A stretch of 64,000 bases of DNA from Castanea sativa (taxonomy: Eukaryota; Streptophyta; Magnoliopsida; Fagales; Fagaceae). The stretch spans positions 33,329,001 through 33,393,000 of the forward strand of contig NC_134013.1 of assembly GCF_040712315.1 (NCBI RefSeq), read 5' to 3'. A model generated the notes under the pieces. That model ran no database searches. It was not told the DNA's origin and saw only the letters and a program-made list of their open reading frames with translations. The translations under genes and the position numbers were made by a program. Each line of letters starts with the position of its first letter. The stretch's first letter is position 1. This document shows positions 39,701 through 51,700 of this stretch, one piece after another.

Positions 39701-42700
39701 GAGATGGCAATTGAAGAAGAATGGGGATTTTGAAATTTGCTCATTTTAAAATGAATTGAGAAGCTCTCTCTCCGACATCTTTCCTTGGGAAGGTATTTGG
39801 AAATTTAGGGCTCCTCGGCTTGAGGCGTAGGGATTTTGATTTTGTTGACTAGAGTGTTATGTGTCATTATTGTGGGGATACTTTGGATCATTTGCTACTT
39901 CATTGCAAGAAGGCTCATCAATTGTGGAGTTTTGCTTTTAAATCATTTTAGGTTTCGTGGGTCTTACCAATAACGGTCTTAGATGTTCTTTTTAGTTGGT
40001 AGAATTGATTGGGAAAGCACTCATTAAGTATTTGGAATTTAGTTCCGTTGTACATAATGTGGCGTATATGGAAGGAGCATAATCAGTGGACAATTGAGGA
40101 CTTGGATAGATCAGGAGACCAATTGCTTGCTTCCTTTAGTGGTTCTTTGTTTGACTGGTCTCGAGTTTGGGGACTCACATCTAGTTTTTTTCCTCCCCTT
40201 GTTACTTAGTGTGCGTTTGGGAACTGATGATTTCCAATGCGTCTACGTTTTGGCTTTTTTTTTTAGACGCACGTTTCAGCTTTCCAGTGAGTCCTATGCA
40301 CTGTTCACAGACCCATAAACCTCTTTTTTCCAGCAAAACTTTCATTAAAAATGAGTCTCACAGCACTATTCACACATTTAAAAATTATTTTGTTACAGTA
40401 TTATCAATTTTTACCAAAATAAGCGGTATCCGAACACACCCTTAGTTCTCTCTTGTATGTAATTAGTTTTTTCTTTGTTCGTTTTTCCTGCCTTGTAATT
40501 TTTTGGACTGCTTTGTGGAAAAAAAATAAAAAGAGGTGGCTTAATGGCTGAACTGGCATCTTTTCAGAGGATAGTCACTGCTAGAATATCATTTTTATTC
40601 GACCAGTTCAAGACTTAAGAGTCAATTGCCTCTTTTGTTGACCTCATATATTTTGACTCATTAACATGGAATGGGGAGGATAAATTATGTTGGAAACTCT
40701 CTCCTGGGGGGTGTTTGAAGCCAAATCTTATTATAGAGCTTTACAACCCTCTAATTCTCTATCTTTTGATCGAAAGCCATTGTGGAAATCAAAAGTACCT
40801 GCAAAGGTTAGTTTCTTCTTTTGGAGTTTGGACTGTGGCATTAGGTAAAATTTTGATCGTTAATAATATGTGGAGGCAGCTGTGTAAGAGTAAGAGGTTC
40901 ATGGTTAGTGCTTATTACCATCTTCTAGTTGACCATAGTGAGCAGTTTTTCCCTTGGAAAAGCATTTGGAAGCAGAAGATCCCCTCTAGAGTGGCTTTCC
41001 TTGTTTGAAAAACAGCTTTGGAGAAATGTCTGACTATTGACAATTTAAGGAACAGAAAGGTTTGAATTCTGGATTGGTGTCATATGTGCAAGTGCAATTG
41101 TGAAAATGTTGACCATCTTTTCCTTCATTGCCCGGTTGCCATGGAGTTGTGGGATATGGTTTTCGGTTTATTTAGAGTTTGTTGAGTTATGCCAAGATCT
41201 GTTGTTGGGCTATTGGCTTGTTGGCAAGGTCGTTTTGGTCGCCATCGTAATGGAGATATATGGAAGACCCTTCCTCATTGTTTGTTGTGGTGTATTTGGA
41301 AGAAGAGAAATAGTAGGTGTTTTGAAGACATCGAGAGTTTCATGCCTGATCTCAAGCTTCTTTCTTTCCGAACCTTACTTGACTGGTTCTCAATGTGGAG
41401 AAGCCATCATTCTTCTTTTTTTTTGGATTTACTTGACTTTTGTATACTCCCTGCGTACTTGGGTGACTCTTTTTAATATCAATGAATCTTTATACTTATC
41501 AAAAAAAAAAAATTTGTGGAGGCTGCAAGTGGTGGTGGTGGAGTGGTGTTGTATGTGTAAAAGGAATGGGGAGACTATTAATCACTTACTCCTACACTAC
41601 CCTGTAGCTTATGAGTTATGGAATATGGTGTGTTTACTATTTGGGGAGCATTGGGTCATGATGCATTGTGTCATGGAGCTTCTTGCTAGTTGGCCATGCA
41701 AGTTTAAAAAGACAAAAAGCTATGGTGATTTGGAGCATGATTCCTCATTGCCTCATGTGAGGTATTTGGAGATGTGAGGTATTTGGAGGGAAGGGAATGC
41801 ATGTAATTTTGAAGGGAATGAAAGACTCACAATTTGAAGCTTTCATTCTTTCAGACTCTGTTCGAGTGGGCAAATGCTTCGGGGGTGTTTCTACTTTCTA
41901 TTCGTTGCAAGATTTACTTGATTTTTGTACTTTCCTTGCTAGTTAGTTTTTAGTTTACTTGTTTTTCCTGTAGCACACTGCCTGCGTGCTTTTATTTTCA
42001 TTGTATTGTTCTCTTTTCTTTTTGAATGATGTTAATTACTTATCAAACAAAAATTTGGGCAGCCCATCCTACCCTCCTTGGATTCTGAATGTGTTTGGCA
42101 CTGATAAGTAAGCTCAACTTCCAAAAATGGAATGGTATGATTTAGTTTGGCAGTTCCTTCACTTATGCCAAAAAAAAAGTGTGATATAATTTTTTCAATA
42201 TAATTTTTTAGGAGTTGAACACATGATTAATTTATGTTATGCTTCTTGTGTTTGGCTGCTTAGAGACTTACATTCACTACCTAATATTAGCTATAGGGCA
42301 TTAAGGTCTCTAAAGATACCTAAAACTAGTTATAAATTATAAGGCATTGTGGTCTCTAAGATTTAAGAAAAGATATTTTTGTAAAACACAAGAGAATTAT
42401 ATAAAATTCTTATATAATTTTTTTTATATAAGTAATTAAAAATTATTGATATAAAAAAAGAGTCACCCAAGTATACGAGTATACAAATAGGGAACATGCA
42501 ATTAATCACACAAATACATAAATCTATCAAATCAAGAACATACCTTAAAGACTAACTATGCAAAACTGACATCGAACCCAGAAAAGATTGATCACTAATG
42601 CAAAGTAAAACCCAATAGTAACCCACTATGAATCCCTTTTTCTTATCTAGTTTCCAGCACAGTTTATCCTCCCCGATTCCTTTTACTGGGGCACCATTAA

Positions 42701-45700
42701 TCATGAATACTTTTACTAAAGGAATCTTATATAAAAATTTAAAATGATTAGCTTATCATTTTATTGTCATATTACCCATTCTTAATTGTTTTAAAATTTT
42801 ACTTTATTATTTCTTTTCTATAAATGTGAAATTTACTTCAATCACGCTCCCCTTGAAATTGCAGTTTGTGCCTAGGATCCAAGAGACCTCTGCACTTTAG
42901 TGCACCTCAAACTTTCACCAACAACGGTGTTTCTTTAAAAATATCCAATGATTTTAATTAAATTGATCATATAAAAGTATCAAAACAACCATTAGATATA
43001 TTTGATCAAAATATTAAACTATTTTTTTCTTGATACTTGTATTAAATTGTTATAATGTTTTCACAAATTAAAATCCTAAATAACTATGAAAAATAAATGA
43101 AATGAACATCCCTTTTTCCAGAAAGAGCAATCTTCAAACATGATTCCTCAATTTTAACGAAGTTATGAAATTGACTTTATAAGTTTACAATATTCTAGAT
43201 ATATCTACTTTCTCCATTGAGAAAGCAATGAGCATACACGCAAACTTAATGAAAATTGATTTTCCTTTTTCTTTTTTCTTTTTAAATGAATTAACATATG
43301 CATTGCACTGAATTAGGATAATATTATTTCACAAGGTAACACCATATGGCTCCTACAAGAAAAACATTCATCTCCACCACTCTACAAATCCATTTTCCCC
43401 AGCAAAGGCTACATTGTCACCATGATCTTCTTACCCCCAAGTGTGCAACATTTTTATTTTTTGATGATGTGGAACCTCACCAAAGCAGAGGACCCTTTGG
43501 ACCCACCCCCAAGGAGTAAGCCACAAATACATGACCTCACATGCCAAAACCTTGTATTAGATAATCCAAGGGAACTCCTAGTGGGAATCGAACCCAATAT
43601 GTCTGGGCCTACAACTCATCCCAAGCCTCCAACTACTAGGCTGCACCCTAACGGGTACCCCCAAGCATGCAACATTGATTGGGTGAACCTGAGAACTTGA
43701 GATCTTTCAATGTAGCTTTATTAGGGAAGTAGTTATGGAGATTTCGGCAAGAAAGGGATGCCCTATGGCGTCAAGTGATAGAGGTGAAGTATGGTTGTGT
43801 TTGGGGTGGTTGGTGTTCTAGCTCATTCTCTGGTCCATATGAAATAAGTTTGTAGAAAAATATTAGAAGGGGGTGACCCTCTTTATTTGGGTTTATTCTG
43901 TATGAAATTGGAGAGGGATCAAAAGTGCAGTTTTGGCTAGATCAATGGTGTGGGACATCTTCTCTTGCAAACTGCTATCTTAAATTATATAGGATTTGTC
44001 GAAACAAAGAGGCGAGTGTGGCTGATCTAATGAGGTACACCAATGGAGTCCTTCATTGGGAGATACATTTTTGTAGGGATTTACATAATCGGGAATTGGA
44101 AGCTTTCTGGAGCTTCATGAATACCATTTATAACACTCTTGTAAGGGAGATTGGGGAGGAAAAGGGCTATTGCTAATCTTTGGTTTGAATACATCCGCTG
44201 GAGCATAATGAGAAGAATCCAAAAATGCAATACCCAACTACTAATGAGTCCCAAATCAGGGGTAACTGGCACCCTTCCCCCTCCCCCTCCCTCCCTCCCC
44301 ACCACACAGCCAACACCTTTCCCTCCTCTGTGCCCCTCTCTACCATTGCCCTTCAACCAGACACCTCCTCCTTTCCCTGGTTTTTTTCCATCACCGTTCC
44401 CATCATCTATTGGTTTTTTTCCATTTCACTCTTTTTGTCCACCACATCCTTCTTCTTTGAACACCCCACCCCCATCTGTCTCGCCTTTACAACCACAGGT
44501 ATGGCCTAGATCAATCACCACTGTTTCACCCACACCTCTCCCTAACAGTTTGCCTCCCCCTCCTAAACTTTCTCCCCAGGGCAGAGGGGGCAGTAATGGT
44601 TCATTTCGAATAGATTCCAAAACTTTTTCTTTCTCGTTCGACGATCAGGCTGATTCTTATGCTATTCACGAAAGTCGTCGGAATTTTAAAAGTTCCATAT
44701 GTTTGGGTCGTAAAGGATTGGTATGGATTCTCTCATGCTTTGCTGATATCCGTGATTGGGTTCCTGGAAAGGATTATCTGTATAAACATTATAGAGAAAA
44801 TAACAAGTTTTTCGAATTCCGGGGAAGATCAAATAAGGCTGGTATTTTTGTGGAGATAGTTGTGTATTATGGTGGAGCTCATCGTGGTTGGATTATGGTA
44901 CCTGCGAGTTCAAACCGGTCTGGATGGTGTTTGTTTTCAAAAGAATTAGATAGTTTTCTTTCAGGTTCAAACACTGTTTGGGTGAAAGGGAGGACTTCTG
45001 ATGAAGATGCTGGTGCTGGTCCTGGTCCGACGGAAGGTGGTGGACAATTTGGGAAGAAATCTTCCAAGATCAAGAAGCAGCGGAAGTTAAGGAATTTTGA
45101 AATTTCTAGAGCTATTTCGGGACAGAACATGCTGAAGGATGATACTGGCGTTACTGTCTCTTCTATTAATGGAAGACCCACGCGTGATTTTAAGTTTGAG
45201 TTGACTCCAGCAAATTTGGCGCTGAGGGTGTCTAAATCTGTTGGAGGCAAACGTATGGTAACTTGGTTGAACCAATTTTCTACTCATAAGTCCATTAACA
45301 GTGGGCCGGTGTTGTTATCTGGGCATGACAAAGCCCATTCTCACAAGTCTATTGTTAGTGGGCCAGTATTGTTATCTGGGCATGACAAAGCCCATTTAGC
45401 TGACTCGAGTGGTAAGGCCCAGGATGTGCTTTCTTTTCATCGTGGAGTGGGTGCGAGTTTGCTCCACAATCAAAGTGCGAGGGTGGTGGGTGAGAGCTCT
45501 AAGCCACCGATGAAGTCATCGGTTTTATCGGTGCTGCCTGAGGGTTTGTCAGCTGGTTTATCGCCGATATCTAGCCCCAATCATGCTTCGGAGCTTCTCG
45601 CTTCCAACCCGTCGAGAGAGTTGGGAGCTCCAGTGACCGAAAATGCATCGGCGTTAAGGAGCAACTCCGTCGCGATCCTTCTCGACTCCGGTAAGGCTGT

Positions 45701-48700
45701 TTCTCCTATGGACACAGTCTCCGATGCCGAGGAATCTCATGGTATAGGCATCCGAGACTCCGGGTTCACCAGTGACCCAGCGGTTAGCTCGCCGACGGCG
45801 GCGCTTGAGGCGCCGATTTTGAATCAGTATCCTTGGGTGATTCAAAATCGGTTTTCTCCTCTCTCAGAGCTGGGTAATGGGGTTGATGATGTGTTTGTGG
45901 AAGGGGAAGATCATGAGGAAGTTTCTGGGCTTCATCTCCTTCAGTGGGAGACCAGTGAAGTGTCTGACCATAGCTGTGGTAGTGGAGAGAAAGATATTGG
46001 GGTGTTGAAGTGTGACCCTCTGTCTTCATGGGAACCCAATGAAATCAAAGAGTTGGTGCTGGTTCAGGACTCTACAGAAGGAACTTAGGTTACAGAGTCA
46101 GGGACACCTTCGAATTGGGTGTCCCAGTTGATGAAAAATTTCTGTAACATGGTGGGTTTCCCTATTGCGAAACATGAGGCTCAATGTCTGGCTTTGTTTC
46201 GCCTTTTGGAGCAGGATTGTCTTAAGGTGGTTGATGAGGGGGTGCCCGAGCGACCTGCAAATTCAGGGTCACGAGGGCTCAGGGAATTTAAGGGGCTTAT
46301 CTCTAATGTTAATTACGATGGTGTCTCTTCTAGGAGTAAGAGTAGAGTTTCTTTGACTGTTGCAGGGGTTGTTGGTAGTTGTAAATGACTCTACGACTAC
46401 TCTCTTGGAACGTAAGGGGGCTTAACAATCCCCAGAAGAGAGAGGTTTGTTAGAATCTCCTAAAAGAATGGAAGTGCGATATTGTATGTTTTCAAGAAAC
46501 GAAAGTATCTTCTACTGGCGCTGCTTTTGTTTGGAGTTTGTAGGGAAGTCCTTTCATTGATTGGGCTGTTTTGGACGCTGTGCAGACATCTGGAGGGGTC
46601 TTGTTGATTTGGGATAAGAGGGTTTTTGAGAAATTGGATGTAATTGCTGGACAGTTTTCTATCAGTGTCTTATTGAGAGGAGTGGTGGATGACTTTGTTT
46701 GGGCTTGTACAGGTGTGTATGGTCCCAATGAGGATGGTTAGCGGGTTACCTTGTGGGAGGAGTTGTCACAGTTGCGTGTCAGATGGCCCATGGCATGGTG
46801 CTTAGTAGGTGATTTCAATATCATTAGGTACCCAAGTGAAAGGCTTGGCTGTGAGTCCTTTAGCCTTGCTATGTTTGCATTTTCGGACTTTATAGAGAGG
46901 AATTCTTTAGTGGACTTACCTTTAGAGGGTGCTTCCTTCACTTGGTTCAGAGATTCTGGCCTTCCCTCTATGTCTAGAATTGACAGGGCCTTGGTTTCCC
47001 TAGACTGAGTGGATCATTTCGAGAATGTTTCTCAAAGGGTGCTTCCTCGTGTTATTTCTGACCATTGCCCTCTTTTGTTGGAAGCTGGCGCTGTTAGACG
47101 TGGTCGTAGTGCCTTTAAATTTGAAAACATGTGGTTGAAAGTTGAGGGTATAGTTTTGTGGGTTTACCAAGTTTTATTTTGGCTCAAAAATTGAAGGCTT
47201 TGAAAGCAAATTTAAAAAAGTGGAACAGGGAGGAGTTTGGTGACTTGGCACTCAGAAAGAAAAATTTGCTGACTGAATTGAGGGGTCTAGATGCGAGAGA
47301 GGAGCTGCGGGGTCTCTCGATGAGGATCAGATTCATCGTATTCAACTCAAAGCTGACATAGAACAGTTGGCTTCTCTTGAGGAAATTTCCTGGAGACAAA
47401 AATCTCAAGCTTTGTATGTGAAGGAGGGAGATAATAATACTCGCTTCTTTCATAGATTAGCAAACTCTCATAAAAATGCTAATCATATTAAGAGGATTGA
47501 GGTGGATGGTGTTCTTTATGAGGATGAGTCAAATGTGCGCTCTCAGTTAGTTCGCTTCTATCAGGGGTTGTATGAGGAATCTGAATTGGGTCGCCCTACT
47601 ATGGATGGATTAGAATTTTCTTACATTGAAGAGGAGGAGAGGTTGACCCTAGAGAAGGAGTTCACAAAGGAGGAAGTATTACACGTCTTAAGGGAGATGG
47701 AGGGTGATAAAGCCCCCGGTCCTAACGGGTTCACCATGGCTTTCTTTCACAATTGTTGGAGTGTGGTGGAAAAGGATGTCATGGATTTCTTTGATTACTT
47801 TCATCGGCACTCTGTGTTTGAACGGTCTTTGAATGCTTCGTTTCTCACTTTAATTCCTAAGAAGAGTAATGCTGTTAACATTAAAGATTTCCGCCCTATC
47901 AGTCTAGTGGGCAGTGTGTACAAGTTGTTGTCCAAGGTATTGACTAACAGGTTAAAGGTGGTTTTGGATAAACTCATCTCTGAGACTCAAAATTCGTTTG
48001 TTAGTGGTAGGCAAATTTTGGATTCAGTGATCATTGCAAATGAGTGTCTGGATAGTAGGTTGAAGAGTCGGTTACCAGGTGTGGTTTGCAAGCTTGATAT
48101 TGAAAAAGCATATGACCATGTAAACTGGGAGGCCTTGTTTTATCTGTTGGACCGGATGGGGTTTGGGTTGAAATGGAGGGGATGGATTAAGGCTTGTGTT
48201 ACTTCTGTCCGTTTTTCTGTCCTGGTAAATGGTTCCCCTAAAAGTTTTTTTGAAAGCTCTCGTGGATTGAGACAAGGAGACCCTTTATCCCCGCTTTTGT
48301 TTCTCTTAATTATGGAGGTTTTAAGCAGAATTTTGAAGAAGATAGAGGAGAATAATCTTATTCGGGGGTTTAATATGGGAGCAGTGAATTCTGTTGGTGT
48401 ACAGATTTCCCATTTGTTGTTTGCGGACGACACTATTTTATTTTGTGATGCCTCTAGGGATCAGTTGCTATCCATAAGGTTGGCGATGTCTTGTTTTCAA
48501 GCTTTTACGGGTTTGAAGGTCAATGTTGGGAAAAGTGAGATTGTTCCTATTGGGGAGGTGAATAATGTAGTTGCAGTGGCTAGTATTCTTCAATGTAGAG
48601 TGGGGAGTTTGCCTATGAAATACTTGGGGATGCCTTTGGGAACTTCTTTTAAGACTGTTTCGATTTGGAATCCTATTTTGGAGAAGATGGAGAAGAGACT

Positions 48701-51700
48701 ATCAGGGTGAAAACGTCTCTACTTATCTAAGGGTGGTAGGCTCACTTTACTAAAAAGTACTCTATCGAGTCTTCCTACGTACTTTTTATCTCTCTTCACT
48801 ATTCCTAAAGCTATGGTTGCTAGAATGGAAAGGATTTAGAGGAATTTTATTTGAAGGTCTCCTGAGGGGAGTTTCAAATATGCTTTGGTGGCTTGGGATA
48901 AGGTGTGTTTACCTGTTAAATTGGGGGGGTTGGGGATAAGGTGTGTGGCGTCGTTTAATCAAGCTCTATTAGGAAAATGGTTGTGGCGTTTTGAGCAAGA
49001 AGTTACCCATCTCTGGCGGAGAGTTATCTCCACAAAATATAGTGAGGGTCAAGGGGGGTGGTGTACTAAAGTGTGTAGGAGGACCCATGGTTGTGGCCTT
49101 TAGAGAAGCATTCATGAAGGGTGGGAGAGTTTTTCTAAGCACCTATCTTTTGTAGTGGGTGAAGGCACCCGCATCCGCTTCTGGCATGATGGATTGGGGA
49201 TTATACCTTAAAAGATCTCTACCCTGAGCTCTATGTGTGTTCAGTTGCCAAGGATGCTTGCATTTCTGAGGTTTTGTGGCTTCCGAAAGGAGGTACACTA
49301 CTAGAGTGTGGAATTTAAGGTTCTTTAGAGCTTTTGAAGATTGGGAGCTTGCTGCTTCTTTTTCTCTTCTTCATTTTATTTAACCTCATTCCTCGGGGGG
49401 GATAGGAGGGATATTCTTTGTTGGCGGCTCAAAGGCAATGGTAAGTTTGACACCCGCTCTTATTACCAAGCAATTCAGGGTTCCTCAAATTTTTGGTTTC
49501 CTTGGAAGGGTGTTTGGAAACTAAAGGTTCCTAAGCGAGTAGCTTTCTTTTTGTGGACAGCTGTACACGGTCGGATTCTCACATTGGATAATCTCATGAT
49601 TAGGGGTCATCGCCCTTTGGTAAATCGGTGTTGTATGTGTTGTTGTGATGGGGAGTCGATAGACCACCTTCTTCATTGTACTGTTTCACATACCTTATGG
49701 ACTCTTATACTTCAGGCTTTTGGTATTCATTGGGTTATGCCAAGATCAGTGACAGGGTTGTTATCTTGTTGGCATCAGTGGTTTGGGAAGCATAACTCGA
49801 ATATTTGGAATTTGATTCCAGGGTGTTTAATATAGATTGTTTGGTTGAAACGGAACCGTCGCTCCTTTGAGAACATGGAGAAGACGTTGGATGAGTTAAA
49901 GGTTTTATGTCAGCGTAGCCTTTTTGAGTGGTCTCGTTGTTAGAGTTTTACTAATTCTTCGTCTCTTTCAGAGTTTATGTTTTCCCTTAGATTATCCTTC
50001 CCTTAGTTTTTCTTTCTTTGTCTCTTACTATTCATCATCTTGAACATCCTGTACTATTCTTTTTTTTTTTTTCTAATTAATATTAGTTCTTTGATTACCT
50101 ATCAAAAAAAGAGATTGGAGAGGATAAGAGATGTTGGCCACCTTGTAAGAGTAAGAAGTTCATGGTTAGTGCATACTACCATCTTCTAGCTAGCCATAGT
50201 GAGCAGTTTTTCCCTTAGAAAAGCATTTGAAAGCAAAAGATTCTTTCTAGAATAGCTTTCTTTGTATGGGCCGCTGCCTTGGGAAAATGTCTAACAATTG
50301 ACAATTTAAGGAAAAGAAAGGTATGCATTTAGAATTGGTGTTATATGTGCAAGTGTAATAGTGAAACTGTAGACCATCTATTCCTCATTGTTTGGTTGCT
50401 TTGGAGTTGTGGGATATGGTTTTTGGTTTATTTGGAGTTTGTTGGGTTACGCCAATATCTGTTGTTGAGCTACTTGCTTGCTGGCAAGGTCGATTTGGTC
50501 GCCATCGTAATGGAGATATATGGATGGTTGTTCCTCATTGTTTGATGTGGTGTATTTGGAAGGAAAGAAATAGTAGGTGTTTTGAGGACAATGAGCGTTC
50601 TATGTCTGATCTCAAGCTTCTATTTTTCAAAACCTTATTGGACTAGTTCTCTGTGTGGAGAAACCAACCTTTTTCTTCAATTTTGGATTTACTTGATTTA
50701 TGTAATTTTTGTATTTGATATGTACACCCCTGTATACTCACTGTGTACTTGGGTGTCTCTTTTTTTTATATCAATAAATCTTTATTACTTATCAAAAAAA
50801 AAAAAGCATGCAACATTGATTAATGACCACAACCATTTTACGTGTCAAGAAATAGATAAAATCATTGTGCCAAGAGCATGGTAAGTGAAACTGATTCCTA
50901 TAAAATTTCCATTAAGCAATGACCAATTAGGTTTCAAAAAAATAAAATTTCTTCCATTTTCCTAAAAAAATCTTTAATATGGAAACTATCTTTTACTCTA
51001 CCAAACAGGCCCTAGTTGGTTGCTTGTAAGTAATTGATGGAAACAATCGAGCAATTTAACTGGGAAATGCTACATGCCTATCAGTCCTCTCCTAAAATTT
51101 CTTTTACAGAGGAGAACGTGAAAGTACTGAACTCTATCTAATATGGACCTGTATTGGCCAAAGAATAAGCCTTTCTAGAACTTCAAAGCTTGCCATACAT
51201 TTGATGCAAGCAATGAAGAGTATGAGAATAAGCAAATATACCAAAAGATTCAAGAATTGTGGTCCAATTTCGATGTGGGGCCTTCTTGCACCTTTCATTG
51301 GCTACATTAGTTATTATTAAGTCTTAATATTAAGTTTCTTCAGGTTAGAAAGTTGTTGGTTCGGTTTTATTAAAGTTTTACTAATTAGGGGTAGTTGGTA
51401 ATTTCCAGATTTTTCGGAATGGGCTGTACTAGAGACCCATCAGTCTTATTTCTCTATTTTGAGAACTTTATTTGATTAAGTTCTTAGTTACTTTTCTTAG
51501 TTATTAGGAGTCCTTATCTTTCTTGGAAAAGGTTATTCAGGAGTCCTAGTCATTTGAGGAAAGGGTTTAGCAATAGGCAAAAAAAAAAAGGCTTTATCCT
51601 CGTCAATAACATTCAAATAAAGAGATATCGAATTTATTGAAATTCCAGTAGCTTATTTTAAGTTTTGATGTGTGTGATTGCAGGATCCAATCTTTGTACC

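Larger units (their letters stand above)
44165..50110 (+). mobile_element. Inner, near full-length L1-type LINE (5.9 kb)
   Basis: Contains a 5' region, ORF1 (44208-46388), ORF2 (from 46385) with endonuclease, reverse transcriptase and zinc-binding domain, a T-rich 3' UTR and tail ATCAAAAAAA. GAGATTGG(G/A)GAGGA(A/T)AAG flanks at 44147-44164 and 50111-50128 (16 of 18). The ORFs carry premature stops and frameshifts, so it cannot move on its own. It lies antisense in PSI intron 1. Confidence 0.88.
43681..50803 (+). mobile_element. Outer, 5'-truncated LINE (split) with 18-bp TSD
   Basis: Made of 43681-44164 and 50111-50803. The first part covers ORF2 between RT and the zinc-binding domain ([28 protein letters not shown]). 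The second resumes at the same residues ([20 protein letters not shown]) and runs through [15 protein letters not shown] and [14 protein letters not shown] to ATCAAAAAAAAAAAA. AAGCATGCAACATTGATT occurs perfectly at 43663-43680 and 50804-50821. Both halves carry stops. The inner LINE 44165-50110 splits it. Confidence 0.88.

Noticed and set aside
43580..43655. tRNA gene candidates suggested by A/B-box-like sequences here and in the other SINEs
   Set aside because: No cloverleaf or acceptor stem; each is followed by a non-tRNA body and A-rich tail, usually with a TSD.
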